Shown here in pieces: positions 44,893 to 54,187 of a stretch of DNA of 64,000 nt (within the stretch, counting starts at the first letter, position 1; every line of letters starts with the position of its first letter). The DNA lies in contig NZ_VZPG01000006.1 in NCBI RefSeq assembly GCF_008801715.1, positions 62,001 through 126,000 on the forward strand. Direction: 5' to 3'. Position numbers and translations under genes: made by a program. This stretch comes from Pseudochrobactrum saccharolyticum (GTDB lineage Bacteria > Pseudomonadota > Alphaproteobacteria > Rhizobiales > Rhizobiaceae). Under the pieces are notes generated by a model that ran no database searches, was not told the DNA's origin, and was given only the letters and a program-made list of their open reading frames with translations.

Positions 44893-46821
44893 ATGACTTC
44901 GGCTTATCCCGAAATTTATCAGGCATGGAAAAATGATCCCCAAACTTTCTGGGGTAAAGCATCCGCACTTATCGACTGGTATAAACCAGCGACAAAAATC
45001 TTTGACCCTGAACAAGGCCCTTACGGACGGTGGTTTGCAGGCGCTGAATGCAACACCTGCTACAACATGCTCGACCGTCATATCGAGGCCGGTCGCAGTG
45101 ATGTTCCCGCTATTCTCTATGACAGTCCTGTCAGCGGCCAGAAGGCTCGTTTCACCTATAGCGAGACTCTGGAGCAGGTGATGCGGCTCAGCGCCGTGAT
45201 GCAGGATTTCGACATTCAAAAAGGCGATCGGGTGCTGATTTATATGCCGATGGTGCCGCAGGCATTATTTGCCATGATGGCCTGTGCCCGCCTTGGTGCA
45301 ATTCATTCTGTGGTCTTTGGCGGTTTCTCAGCCGATGAGCTGGCGGCACGTATTGATGATGCCACCCCTGCCCTGATTATTGCCAGTTCCTGCGGGCTGG
45401 AAGCCAATAAGACAGTCAGCTACAAACCGCTGCTCGACAAAGCCATTGCCAGCGCCAAACATCAGATAAAGCATTGTCTGATCCATCAGCGTGAACAATG
45501 CCGATGCGAACTCATCACAGGCCGCGATCACGACTTTACAGAGCTTTGTGAGCAGGCAGCAGGACGTGAAGTACCTTGTACATCCGTTGCCGCCACCGAT
45601 CCGCTCTATATTCTCTACACTTCCGGTACCACTGGTAAGCCCAAGGGTGTGGTGCGCGATAATGGCGGCTATATGGTTGCGCTCGCCTGGTCGATGGGCG
45701 CGCTTTATGACATTCATGCCGGTGATATTTTCTGGACAGCCTCCGATATCGGCTGGGTGGTCGGCCATTCCTATATTGTCTATGCCCCGCTGCTGATCGG
45801 CGCCACAACAGTGCTATTTGAAGGCAAACCTGTCGGCACGCCCGATGCCGGTACATTCTGGCGCGTGGTTGCCGAGCACAAGGTGAAAGTGCTTTTCACT
45901 GCACCAACCGCTTTGCGCGCGATTAAGCGAGAAGACCCCGAAGGCAAGCTGCTGCATCAATATGATCTCTCCAGTCTTGAAGCACTGTATCTCGCCGGAG
46001 AGCGTGCAGACCCGAATACGCTGGAATGGGCAGAGCAGATGCTCAACCGCCCTGTGATTGACCATTGGTGGCAAACGGAAACCGGCTGGCCGATTGCCGG
46101 CAATCCGCGCGGCCTTGGCATATTGCCGGTCAAACACGGCTCCACCTGTGTACCAATGCCCGGCTATGATGTGCAGGTGCTGGATGATGCAGGCCATCCG
46201 GCGAAAACCGGTGAGCTCGGCAATATTGTCATCAAACTGCCGATGCCTCCCGGTTGCCTGCCGACTTTATGGCAGGCCGACCAGCGCTTCCATGAAGCCT
46301 ATCTTGATGAATTCGAAGGCTATTATAAATCCGCTGATGCCGGTTACATGGATGAAGACGGCTATATTTTCATCATGAGCCGTACTGATGATATCATCAA
46401 TGTTGCGGGACATCGCCTGTCTACCGGCTCGATGGAAGAGGTGATTGCCGGTCACCCACAGGTCGCAGAATGTGCGGTAATCGGCATTGCCGATAAGCTC
46501 AAAGGGCAAATCCCCTGCGGCTTCATCGTGCTCAAGGCCGGTGTGACGCAAGCCCATAGTGAGATTGAAGCAGAATGTGTGGAACGGGTACGCGATCAGA
46601 TCGGGCCTGTTGCCGCGCTGCGCACAGTTCTGACAGTCAACAAATTACCCAAAACCCGCTCCGGCAAAATTCTGCGTTCAACCATGCAAAAAATTGCTGA
46701 CCACGAGCCATGGAAAATGCCTGCCACGATTGAAGATCCGCAGACACTGGATGATATCCGTGACTGCCTTCATCAACGTGGCATCGGCACCTGCTCCGAA
46801 GCAACAAAACCTGCGGCCTGA
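44893..46821 (+). CDS. prpE: Propionyl-CoA synthetase
   Basis: Activates propionate (and acetate) to the CoA ester through an adenylate. The AMP-binding motif YTSGTTGKPKGVVRDNGG (about 242-259) has the VRDNGG ending typical of PrpE, in place of LHTTGG of acetyl-CoA synthetase. Further motifs are WWQTETGWPI and RTDDIINVAGHRLSTG, and KTRSGKILR with the acylation-regulated lysine at 592. It has 642 residues; GGAGG lies five bases before the ATG. No prpBCD genes are beside it. Confidence 0.9.
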   Translation: MTSAYPEIYQAWKNDPQTFWGKASALIDWYKPATKIFDPEQGPYGRWFAGAECNTCYNMLDRHIEAGRSDVPAILYDSPVSGQKARFTYSETLEQVMRLSAVMQDFDIQKGDRVLIYMPMVPQALFAMMACARLGAIHSVVFGGFSADELAARIDDATPALIIASSCGLEANKTVSYKPLLDKAIASAKHQIKHCLIHQREQCRCELITGRDHDFTELCEQAAGREVPCTSVAATDPLYILYTSGTTGKPKGVVRDNGGYMVALAWSMGALYDIHAGDIFWTASDIGWVVGHSYIVYAPLLIGATTVLFEGKPVGTPDAGTFWRVVAEHKVKVLFTAPTALRAIKREDPEGKLLHQYDLSSLEALYLAGERADPNTLEWAEQMLNRPVIDHWWQTETGWPIAGNPRGLGILPVKHGSTCVPMPGYDVQVLDDAGHPAKTGELGNIVIKLPMPPGCLPTLWQADQRFHEAYLDEFEGYYKSADAGYMDEDGYIFIMSRTDDIINVAGHRLSTGSMEEVIAGHPQVAECAVIGIADKLKGQIPCGFIVLKAGVTQAHSEIEAECVERVRDQIGPVAALRTVLTVNKLPKTRSGKILRSTMQKIADHEPWKMPATIEDPQTLDDIRDCLHQRGIGTCSEATKPAA

Positions 46822-46837
46822 CAATTATCAGATACAA

Positions 46838-46870
46838 AAAAGCCGCCGGAGATGATCCGGCGGCTTTTTA
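46838..46870. terminator. Terminator between prpE and the DUF1013 gene
   Basis: AAAGCCGCCGGA-GATGA-TCCGGCGGCTTT with A and T runs; serves two convergent genes. Confidence 0.9.
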
Positions 46871-46892
46871 AAACTACAAATATAAAGAGATC

Positions 46893-47579
46893 TTACAGAT
46901 CGTCTTCTTCGTCTTCCGGTGCGCTCTTCATCGAAGAAAGCTTGGCGAAGACTTTATCCGCATCCAGCTCTTCCGATTCGTCATTGCGGCTGTAATCCAG
47001 ATTTTCTGTTGCCGATGCCGGCAGCAATGTATCACCGGATTCTGGCTCAATCGGACGATTGCGGGCTGCGCGGTCAACTTCGATATCCAGATCAATCTGC
47101 GAGCAGAGACCCAGTGTTACCGGATCCATCGGCTGAAGGTTAGCCGAGTTCCAGTGAGTGCGGTCGCGAATCTGTTCGATGGTCGATTTGGTAGTGCCGA
47201 TCAGACGGGAAATCTGGGCATCTTTCAGTTCCGGATGGTTACGCACCAGCCAGAGAATCGCATTCGGACGATCCTGACGCTTGGACAAAGGCGTATAACG
47301 CGGGCCTTTACGTTTGGCTTCCGGTACACGCACTTTTGGTTCGGACAGTTTCAGACGGTAATTAATGTCTTTCTCAGCCCGTGCGATTTCTTCACGGGAA
47401 AGCTGGCCGGTGATAACCGGATCAAGACCCTTGATACCCTGTGCAGCTTCACCATCCGCAATCGCTTTCACTTCAAGCACATGCAGTTTGCAGAAAGTTG
47501 CAATCTGGTCAAAAGACAGAGCAGTATTATCGACAAGCCATACGGCTGTTGCCTTAGGCATAAGAAGCTGAGTGGCCAT
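46893..47579 (-). CDS. DUF1013 / TrcR-type cell-cycle transcriptional regulator
   Basis: A 228-residue protein with the highly conserved DUF1013 core: MPKATAVWLVDNTALSFDQIATFCKLHVLEVKAIADGEAAQGIKGLDPV and NAILWLVRNHPELKDAQISRLIGTTKSTIEQIRDRTHWNS, a predicted helix-turn-helix. The C-terminal 70 residues are acidic and disordered. Database records name the family TrcR, a cell-cycle regulator of alphaproteobacteria; direct targets are not known to me. Confidence 0.87.
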   Translation of the reverse strand: MATQLLMPKATAVWLVDNTALSFDQIATFCKLHVLEVKAIADGEAAQGIKGLDPVITGQLSREEIARAEKDINYRLKLSEPKVRVPEAKRKGPRYTPLSKRQDRPNAILWLVRNHPELKDAQISRLIGTTKSTIEQIRDRTHWNSANLQPMDPVTLGLCSQIDLDIEVDRAARNRPIEPESGDTLLPASATENLDYSRNDESEELDADKVFAKLSSMKSAPEDEEDDL

Positions 47580-47722
47580 AAGATATAATCCTCTCGTTCG
47601 CCCGCTCCGGTAGCGCGGGACGTGGGGTAAACCACAATTTCCGGGAATTCGTTCCCTCTATAACCAAATTTTACACAATGAGCAAGAAAACCCTGCACAG
47701 GAATTCAGCGCATTCTCAGTGG

Positions 47723-48727
47723 TTATGCGACATCAAGAACGATTTTACCGATATGATTACCCTCTTCCATACGTTCATGGGCACGCCATGCATCTTTTAG
47801 CGGATAAATCATATCCATCACCGGAGAAATCGTGCGGCTGGCGAGCAACGGCCAGACCTTTGATTCCAGTTCCGCTGCAATCTGCGCTTTGAAAGCCACA
47901 TCACGCGCACGCAGGGTCGAACCGGTATGGGTCAGACGCTTGGTCATCAGCTTGGCAAAATTGGCTTTTGCCTTGGCACCGCCGAGAAAGGCGATCTGTA
48001 CAATGCGCCCTTCAACCGCCGCCGCATCATAATTACGGTCAACATAATCCCCGCCAACCATATCAAGAATAACATCTGCACCCTTGTTATTGGTGGTAGC
48101 TTTAACCTGCTCGACAAAATCCTGCTCACGATAATTAATCGCAACATCCGCCCCAAGCTTCAGACAGGCAGAGCATTTCTCCGCAGAACCGGCCGTCACA
48201 ATCACTTTGGCACCCAGCGCTTTGCCAAGCTGAATTGCCGTTGTGCCGATACCGGAACTGCCGCCGTGAATCAGCAATGTCTCACCGGCCTGCAACTGTC
48301 CGCGCTGCACCACATTGTGCCAGACGGTAAAAAGTGTTTCCGGCAGAGCCGCCGCTTCCACATAACCATAACCGGATGGCAGCGGCAGCGCATTGCCTTC
48401 ACAAACCACGGCATATTCAGCATAACCGCCTCCTGCCAAAAGGGCAGTCACCGCATCGCCGACCTTATAGCGCTGCACGCCTGTGCCAATAGCCACCACA
48501 TCACCGGCCACTTCCAGCCCCGGCAAATCAGAAGCACCGGCAGGCGGCGGATAATGCCCCTGTCGTTGCAACACATCAGGACGGTTCACTCCGGCAGCTT
48601 TCACACGGATCAAAATTTCGCCTTTACCCGGATGCGGCACGGCACGTTTGACTGGTTTCAGTACCGATGGCGCACCGGCCTGTTCAATCGCAATTGCCAT
48701 CATCTGGGAAGCAAGTTCCGTTGTCAT
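47723..48727 (-). CDS. NAD(P)H quinone oxidoreductase (PIG3/QOR-like, zinc-free MDR family)
   Basis: A 334-residue medium-chain reductase. The N-terminal GroES-like part (GEILIRVKAAGVNRPDVLQRQGHYPPPAGASDLPGLEVAGDVVAIG) is followed by the Rossmann motif LIHGGSSGIGTTAIQLGKALGAKVIVTAG. It lacks the catalytic-zinc cysteine and histidine of alcohol dehydrogenases. AAGGAG lies seven bases before the ATG. Likely reduces quinones or enones with NADPH. The promoter region is next to the twin CTAGTGG hairpins. Confidence 0.9.
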   Translation of the reverse strand: MTTELASQMMAIAIEQAGAPSVLKPVKRAVPHPGKGEILIRVKAAGVNRPDVLQRQGHYPPPAGASDLPGLEVAGDVVAIGTGVQRYKVGDAVTALLAGGGYAEYAVVCEGNALPLPSGYGYVEAAALPETLFTVWHNVVQRGQLQAGETLLIHGGSSGIGTTAIQLGKALGAKVIVTAGSAEKCSACLKLGADVAINYREQDFVEQVKATTNNKGADVILDMVGGDYVDRNYDAAAVEGRIVQIAFLGGAKAKANFAKLMTKRLTHTGSTLRARDVAFKAQIAAELESKVWPLLASRTISPVMDMIYPLKDAWRAHERMEEGNHIGKIVLDVA

Positions 48728-48773
48728 ATCCGCTCCTTAAATTCTCTGATCCGCCCAAAGCGTTTTCCCTGAT

Positions 48774-48849
48774 CTAGTGGTCAGATTACGACATTTGCGC
48801 CCGTTCGTGACAGGCGCAGAGCAAATGTCGCAATCAAAAAGACCACTAG
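48774..48849. repeat. CTAGTGG-bounded palindromic element 1
   Basis: A 76-bp imperfect palindrome with 9-bp ends CTAGTGGTC / GACCACTAG and inner arms attacgacatttgc / gcaaatgtcgcaat around a GCGCC-rich loop. One of two neighbouring elements with the same ends. Confidence 0.85.
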
Positions 48850-48862
48850 CAACTAAATAATG

Positions 48863-48940
48863 CTAGTGGATTTTTCGAATTTGTCGTTTGAAACAACATT
48901 TGTGTCGACGGGAGTTCAAACGGCAAATTCAATCCACTAG
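48863..48940. repeat. CTAGTGG-bounded palindromic element 2
   Basis: A 78-bp imperfect palindrome with ends CTAGTGGAT / ATCCACTAG and inner arms GAATTTGTCGTTTGAA / TTCAAACGGCAAATTC. It lies 13 bases after element 1. The ends match element 1, the interior does not. Confidence 0.85.
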
Positions 48941-49121
48941 CCATATTATGCTGAAAAAATGCAATCTATAAAAATCATATCGCTAATGATGCAGGTTTAT
49001 GAGATGCTGAAAACTTATGTGGCCTGCCCGCCCTGTATTTAAAGGCAAACAGGTCACGAATATTGCGAACCATATTGAAAGCTGCCGTGGACAGGCTGCA
49101 GCAGGAAGTGAGGAAAACGCC

Positions 49122-49313
49122 ATGTTCTTTGATGATAATGCGCAGGAGACAACAACCTATAATCACCATATCGGTGAGGATGTGACCCTGCTTTCAGCGG
49201 CTGAAATCGACAATCGTATTGCCTTGCTTAAAGCGGAGATCCGCCGGTTGGAAACCGATCGCAATGACAGAAACCGCAGCCGCGCGGCTGCTGAGGCACT
49301 GTTTCGCCTGTAA
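49122..49313 (+). CDS. DUF1192 family small protein
   Basis: A 63-residue protein with the DUF1192 core LSAAEIDNRIALLKAEIRRLETD, a short coiled coil. AGGA lies seven bases before the ATG at 49122; an upstream in-frame ATG at 49017 is less likely. The location beside a quinone oxidoreductase gene and near DUF1013 is the usual one in this order. Function unknown. Confidence 0.8.
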   Translation: MFFDDNAQETTTYNHHIGEDVTLLSAAEIDNRIALLKAEIRRLETDRNDRNRSRAAAEALFRL

Positions 49314-49345
49314 GCCTTTGCTATTTCCGGATACACCACAGTTTC

Positions 49346-49380
49346 AGAACCTCTGCTCTCAAACAGGCGGAGGTTCTTTT
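49346..49380 (+). terminator. Terminator after the DUF1192 gene
   Basis: AGAACCTC ... GAGGTTCT with a TTTTTATTTT tail, about 33 bases past the stop. Confidence 0.8.
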
Positions 49381-49555
49381 TATTTTACCTGACACAATAT
49401 CTCATCAATACAAAGCCTTGCACTCTTCCAAGTGATAGGTCAGCATGGTTACACTCAATCTGTCCGAAGCGGCAATTTCACCTTGCAGTTTCAGGCGAAC
49501 AGGTTTCAAGATCAGAAAACTGTAAAATAGCCTGCAATAGAATAAAGGATTCTGC

Positions 49556-50842
49556 GTGTTCCGTTCCTATGTCCAGATTTTCGCACTGCTTTGCGGCACC
49601 GCTTTTCTGCTGATCGGTTCAGGTCTGCATGGTCTTTTATTGCCACTGCGCGGAAATGTGGAAGGCTTCTCGGTTACGGCTCTGGGTCTGATCGGTACAA
49701 CATGGGCAGGCGGTTTCGTTGCTGGCTGTATTTTTGCACCGCGTCTGGTGCGCCGTGCCGGACATGTGCGTGCTTTCGGCTTTTTCGCATCCACTGCGGC
49801 AATTGTGGTTTTGCTGACCGGCCTGATGGTTGACGCTTCAATCTGGGTGGTTCTGCGCGCCATTACCGGTTTTGCGATGGCCGGTATTTTCATGGTGATT
49901 GAGAGCTGGCTGAATGAAAAAGCCACCAATGAAACACGCGGTAAAATTTTCGGCCTCTATATGATGGTCAACTACGGTGCCGTCATGACCGGCCAGATGC
50001 TGGTGATTACCGGCGATGTCGAAGGCAGCTCGCTGTTCATGATTGCCGCGATCTTCTTCTGCCTTGCGCTGCTGCCAACCGCAGCTTCCAAAGCATCTTC
50101 GCCGCGCCCGCTGACCGAAGTGCAGCTTGATCTGAAAAAGCTTTATGCCAATTCACCGGTTGCCTTTGTCAGTGTTATTCTGATTGGTATTGCCAATGGT
50201 GCATGGGGTACACTCGGTGCGGTTTTCGGCTCGCTCAGCGGTATTGATAAAACCACAATCGCACTGATGGTCAGCTTCACCATTGCTGCCGGTGCATTAA
50301 TGCAAATCCCTGTCGGACGCTTTTCCGACCGTATCGATCGCCGCTATGTCATGGCCAGCGTTGCCGGTTCTGCCGCTCTTATCGGTTTTCTGATTTTTGC
50401 CATCGCACCAACCAACGGCACACTAATTCTGGTCATGACCGCATTATACGGTTCGCTTGCTTATGCGATTTATCCGGTTGCCGTTGCCCACGCCAATGAC
50501 CACGCAACACCTGAGACTTTCGTCAAGGTTTCCGGCGGTTTGCTGCTGCTTTATGGTTTCGGCACCATGCTCGGCCCGCTGATTGCTGCGGAAGCGATGA
50601 ATAATTTATGGCCTTCCGGCTTGTTTCTGGTGACAGCGGTCTCGCATATTGCCATTGCCGGTTATGCTATTCTGCGCTCGCGTAAACGCGCCTCGCCGCT
50701 ACCTTCCGAGAAAGAGCAGTTCCAGAGCATGGCTGCGGAACGCCCTGCCACACAGGAAAGTGTGCTGCTTGATCCGCGCTCTGAGGCGGCACAGGAAGAG
50801 AAATCCGTCCCTGTACCGGAACCGGCGAAATCAGAGAACTGA
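49556..50842 (+). CDS. MFS transporter (YcaD-like)
   Basis: A 428-residue, twelve-helix major facilitator protein. The A-motif-like loop after helix 2 is FAPRLVRRAGHVRAFG, and helix 4-5 contains RAITGFAMAGIFMVIESWLNEKATNETRGKIFGLYM, which is characteristic of the YcaD-type subgroup. The second half has GRFSDRIDRRYVM. The C-terminal 60 residues are acidic and cytoplasmic. The start is GTG with AAGGA six bases upstream. Substrate unknown. Confidence 0.87.
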   Translation: MFRSYVQIFALLCGTAFLLIGSGLHGLLLPLRGNVEGFSVTALGLIGTTWAGGFVAGCIFAPRLVRRAGHVRAFGFFASTAAIVVLLTGLMVDASIWVVLRAITGFAMAGIFMVIESWLNEKATNETRGKIFGLYMMVNYGAVMTGQMLVITGDVEGSSLFMIAAIFFCLALLPTAASKASSPRPLTEVQLDLKKLYANSPVAFVSVILIGIANGAWGTLGAVFGSLSGIDKTTIALMVSFTIAAGALMQIPVGRFSDRIDRRYVMASVAGSAALIGFLIFAIAPTNGTLILVMTALYGSLAYAIYPVAVAHANDHATPETFVKVSGGLLLLYGFGTMLGPLIAAEAMNNLWPSGLFLVTAVSHIAIAGYAILRSRKRASPLPSEKEQFQSMAAERPATQESVLLDPRSEAAQEEKSVPVPEPAKSEN

Positions 50843-50875
50843 CACACGGGTCGTTAGCTCTTATACCCAATATAG

Positions 50876-51274
50876 CTATTTACGGGCATGGAGTGCTGCC
50901 TGCATTAGCCTGCGGAATTTTGGACATTCCGTATGGGTTTCTGCAGGGCATTCAGCCACATGCCGCAAGGCCTTGCTGAGTGTTGTCAGCTGGCGGACCT
51001 GCAAATCCAGCTGGTCTGCCCGCTGATGCAGCGCCTGCCGCGGCAGATCAGCCGAGCCGTCTTTGCCGAACATGCCTTTCATCTCGGACAGCGGAAAACC
51101 CGCTATCTTCCCCAGCGAAATCAAAGCCAGTTGCTGCAGCACTTCCGGTGCATATTGACGGCGCAAACCATGGCGGCTGAAGGATTCGATCAGCCCGATC
51201 TCCTCATAATAACGGAGCGCGGAAGGTGACACTCCGCTCTTCTCCGCCAGCACACCTATATCAAGAAGTTTCAT
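50876..51274 (-). CDS. MerR family transcriptional regulator
   Basis: A 132-residue regulator. The winged helix is KLLDIGVLAEKSGVSPSALRYYEEIGLIESFSRHGLRRQYAPEV, followed by a dimerising helix and a C-terminal CPAETHTECPKFRRLM. It lacks the CxxCxC iron-sulfur cluster of SoxR. The ATG at 51274 follows GAGGT; an in-frame ATG ten codons earlier would lie inside the operator. It is divergent from an efflux-type MFS gene, and the shared spacer holds a SoxR-like box, so it probably controls that gene and itself. Confidence 0.88.
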   Translation of the reverse strand: MKLLDIGVLAEKSGVSPSALRYYEEIGLIESFSRHGLRRQYAPEVLQQLALISLGKIAGFPLSEMKGMFGKDGSADLPRQALHQRADQLDLQVRQLTTLSKALRHVAECPAETHTECPKFRRLMQAALHARK

Positions 51275-51276
51275 AC

Positions 51277-51307
51277 TTGACCTCAAGTTGACTTGAAGTG
51301 GCAATGT
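51277..51307 (+). promoter_or_regulatory. MerR-type promoter and operator of the DHA2 transporter gene
   Basis: TTGACC (51277-51282) is followed by a palindrome CCTCAAGTTGACTTGAAG, close to the SoxR box (CCTCAAGTTAACTTGAGG), and a weak -10 (CAATGT) after a 19-base spacer. Overlong spacing is typical of promoters activated by MerR proteins. Confidence 0.7.
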
Positions 51308-51342
51308 AACAGCAACTCAAACAAGCCACAAGAGGAACAGCT

Positions 51343-52728
51343 GTGCGTTTCGCCCTCTCTGATACTTCTCCTCGCCTTGCAATCCTTGTTCTTTCAGGTT
51401 CCATGCTACTTGCCTCCATGGCCGTGAGCATCACCGCTGTCGCATTACCGGCACTCAGCAGAACACTGGATGCTCCTGTGTCTGCGGTTCAGTGGATTGT
51501 GCTGATTTACCTGTTGTCCGTCACAATAGTGATTGTGCTGGCGGGGCGTTGTGCCGACCTGTTCGGCCATCGTTTTATCCTGCTGACGGGCCTGATAATC
51601 TTTACACTCAGTTCGCTGCTTTGCGCCGCAGCGCCAAATCTCACAATGCTCATCGCCGCCAGAGCGATACAGGGCATAGGCGGAGCCATTATCATGGCAT
51701 TACCGGTCTCAATCATAAGAGGCATGGTTTCCGGCGAACAGACAGGCTCCGCCATGGGGCTTCTCGGTTCCATGTCAGCAATCGGAACCGCGCTCGGCCC
51801 TGCACTCGGAGGCATCCTGATTGCTGTCTTTGGCTGGCGTTCCGCCTTTATCCTGCTGGCAATATCCGGTTTTGTCTTACTGGTTCCTGCTATCAAAGCG
51901 ATACCGGCATCACCGCCAAATCATAAAACCAGCCGCTCGCTGGATCTGTCAGGCGCGACCCTACTGGCTATTGTGCTGTTTCTCTATGCAGTGATAACGA
52001 CCGGAAATAAAAACGGACTGAACTGGGATATGACTATCACCATTCCGGCGGTTCTGGTTGCCCTGATAATTTTTGCGTGTGTTGAAAGCCGGTCTTCTTC
52101 ACCGCTGGTGCCTCTGTCACTCTTGCGCAATCCTGTTATCAGCGCCTCGCTGATAACCAACCTGCTCATCAGCTCAGTGATGATGGCAATGCTGGTGGTC
52201 GGGCCATTCTTCTTGTCATTCGGTCTGCTGCTGGGGGAAGCAATAACAGGACTGGTTGTCGCTGTTGGTCCTGTTGTTGCGGCGCTAGCCGGTATTCCTG
52301 CCGGGCGCATTACAGACCGGTTTGGTATAAGACGCGCGCTGGCTTACGGACTGGCTGTTATGAGCATTGCACTCATCTGCATGGCCTTACTGCCCGTCAG
52401 GTTCGGAACTGCAGGATATATTTTATCGCTGATAATGCTGACACCGTGTTTTCAGCTGTTTCTGGCCGCCAATAATACAGCCATCATGCTTGCAGCGCCC
52501 GAAGACCAGCGCGGTATCTTGTCCGGATTGCTGGGCCTGTCGCGCAATCTGGGACTGATGACCGGCGCATCTGTCATGGCCACAATATTTGTTACCGCAC
52601 TGGGACAGGAAGAGCTTGTTCATGCAGCTGCAAAATCCGTCGGATTTGCCTTTACTGTCACCTTGCTGACGGCAGCAGGACTTGCACTGCTTTCGCTGAT
52701 AATCACGCTCATCAGCATAAGAAAATAA
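51343..52728 (+). CDS. DHA2-type (EmrB/QacA) MFS efflux transporter
   Basis: A 461-residue protein with about fourteen membrane helices. Motifs include ALPALSRTLDAPVSAVQWIVLIYLLS, GRCADLFGHRFILLTG (motif A), ARAIQGIGGAIIMALPVSIIRG (motif B) and GSMSAIGTALGPALGGILIAVFGWRSAF (motif C, a mark of antiporters). The start is GTG with AGAGGA six bases upstream. Predicted to export drugs or toxic organic compounds in exchange for protons, under the divergent MerR regulator. Confidence 0.9.
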   Translation: MRFALSDTSPRLAILVLSGSMLLASMAVSITAVALPALSRTLDAPVSAVQWIVLIYLLSVTIVIVLAGRCADLFGHRFILLTGLIIFTLSSLLCAAAPNLTMLIAARAIQGIGGAIIMALPVSIIRGMVSGEQTGSAMGLLGSMSAIGTALGPALGGILIAVFGWRSAFILLAISGFVLLVPAIKAIPASPPNHKTSRSLDLSGATLLAIVLFLYAVITTGNKNGLNWDMTITIPAVLVALIIFACVESRSSSPLVPLSLLRNPVISASLITNLLISSVMMAMLVVGPFFLSFGLLLGEAITGLVVAVGPVVAALAGIPAGRITDRFGIRRALAYGLAVMSIALICMALLPVRFGTAGYILSLIMLTPCFQLFLAANNTAIMLAAPEDQRGILSGLLGLSRNLGLMTGASVMATIFVTALGQEELVHAAAKSVGFAFTVTLLTAAGLALLSLIITLISIRK

Positions 52729-52824
52729 ATCCGGTGCGGGCCTGATATCCGGCCTGCACCTCATCTTTCAGAGCCTGCCCATCCGGCGGTTCTGTCTGAA
52801 ACTGTGCTTTACAGTTTAGCGGAA

Positions 52825-53004
52825 TTAATGTCGGGTGACTTGTGTCCTAAGCTTTTCTATCTGTTCCTTCAGATACAGCTTTTTGCGTTTAAGATCGGCG
52901 ATCGTCAGCGTATCAGTAGCTGGCAATGCTGCGGCGTCGGAAATTTCCTTTTCCAGTGCATCATGCTTCTTTTCCAGTGAGGCAAGATGGGATTCAAGTG
53001 CCAT
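52825..53004 (-). CDS. DUF465 (YdcH) family small protein 1
   Basis: A 59-residue helical-hairpin protein (MALESHLASLEKKHDALEKEISDAAA... LKRKKLYLKEQIEKLR). AAGGAG lies eight bases before the ATG at 53004; an earlier in-frame ATG lacks support. The family is small, coiled and of unknown function. A second, different member lies about 340 bases to the right. Confidence 0.85.
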   Translation of the reverse strand: MALESHLASLEKKHDALEKEISDAAALPATDTLTIADLKRKKLYLKEQIEKLRTQVTRH

Positions 53005-53341
53005 TATTGCTTCTCCTTTATATTTACGCGTCACTCTCATTTTGTCAGCGGATCAGGCTCCAAGACCCGTTCGGTCTGCAGGAACCTGCTTGTGACAGTT
53101 CCCAGCCTCGAACCAGACTATGACAAAACAATGACAGTCTTGCATGAGATTTGATTAATGTCGAATTCATATTTGGCACATTTCAACTTTGCCAAATTTG
53201 TGCTACGGCAAAGCTGAAAAAGGGCGGATTATACTGACCTGCGGTGCTTCTGTGAAAATCGCAACCCATATTGGTGAGCGATAAATGCAGATGTCTGCGG
53301 TTCTGTTCTCGCTGTGAAGACAAGATCAGATGGAATATGCC
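53005..53341. other. Region between two DUF465 genes
   Basis: About 335 bases with divergent promoters and an inverted repeat TTTGGCA ... TGCCAAA around 53173-53198. No gene seen. Confidence 0.4.
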
Positions 53342-53545
53342 ATGGCCGATCAGGAACAAGCCGAAATTCGCCTCTCCGTTGCACGGTTGCGCCAGGAACA
53401 CACGGATTTTGATCTTGCCATTAATGCGATGATGCAGACCGGCTGTAACCAGCTCAGCATTCAGCGCATGAAAAAGAAAAAACTCGCGATCAAGGATCAG
53501 CTGAGCAAGCTGGAAGATAAAATCATTCCGGATATTATTGCCTGA
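53342..53545 (+). CDS. DUF465 (YdcH) family small protein 2
   Basis: A 67-residue protein starting MADQEQAEIRLSVARLRQEHTDFDLAINAM and ending with the family block IQRMKKKKLAIKDQLSKLEDKIIPDIIA. A start four codons earlier (53330) is possible; neither has a strong ribosome-binding site. Function unknown. It lies before purEK, an arrangement also seen in relatives. Confidence 0.82.
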   Translation: MADQEQAEIRLSVARLRQEHTDFDLAINAMMQTGCNQLSIQRMKKKKLAIKDQLSKLEDKIIPDIIA

Positions 53546-53677
53546 CTTCGGGTCTAAATTCAGATCTGAATCTGACCCGATCAATTCACATTCTCACCGC
53601 AGATAAAAGACCGGCAGACTTTTACGAAGCCTGACCGATTTTTTATTTTTTAAATCCAGCACCTGACAGGACATTTC

Positions 53678-54184
53678 ATGGCAGATAACACACCAACTTC
53701 CCCGAAAGTCGCCATCATTATGGGCAGCCAGTCCGACTGGCCAACCATGCGCAATGCGGCGCAGGCACTGGATACGCTGGGGGTTGCTTATGATGCCCGT
53801 ATTATTTCTGCGCACCGCACGCCGGATCGCATGGTTGAATTTGCCAAAACGGCACGCGATCAGGGCTTTCATGTGATTATCGCCGGTGCAGGCGGTGCCG
53901 CCCATCTGCCGGGTATGGTTGCATCCATGACGCCGCTGCCGGTCTTTGGTGTGCCGGTACAGTCCAAAGCGCTGTCGGGTCAGGACTCACTGCTTTCCAT
54001 CGTCCAGATGCCTGCGGGTATTCCTGTCGGCACAGTAGCCATTGGCAATGCCGGTGCCACCAATGCCGCACTGCTTGCCGCTGCGGTTCTGGCACTGCAT
54101 GACAAGCCGCTGGCAGAGCGTCTGGATGCCTATCGCAAAGCCCAGACCGATGCCGTGGCTGCCGCACCAAAAGATGAGGGCTGA
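53678..54184 (+). CDS. purE: N5-carboxyaminoimidazole ribonucleotide mutase
   Basis: Rearranges N5-CAIR to CAIR in purine synthesis. The class I active-site blocks are [33 protein letters not shown] and [26 protein letters not shown]. It has 168 residues. It pairs with purK, whose ATG is three bases after the purE stop. Confidence 0.97.
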   Translation: MADNTPTSPKVAIIMGSQSDWPTMRNAAQALDTLGVAYDARIISAHRTPDRMVEFAKTARDQGFHVIIAGAGGAAHLPGMVASMTPLPVFGVPVQSKALSGQDSLLSIVQMPAGIPVGTVAIGNAGATNAALLAAAVLALHDKPLAERLDAYRKAQTDAVAAAPKDEG

Positions 54185-54187
54185 GCC

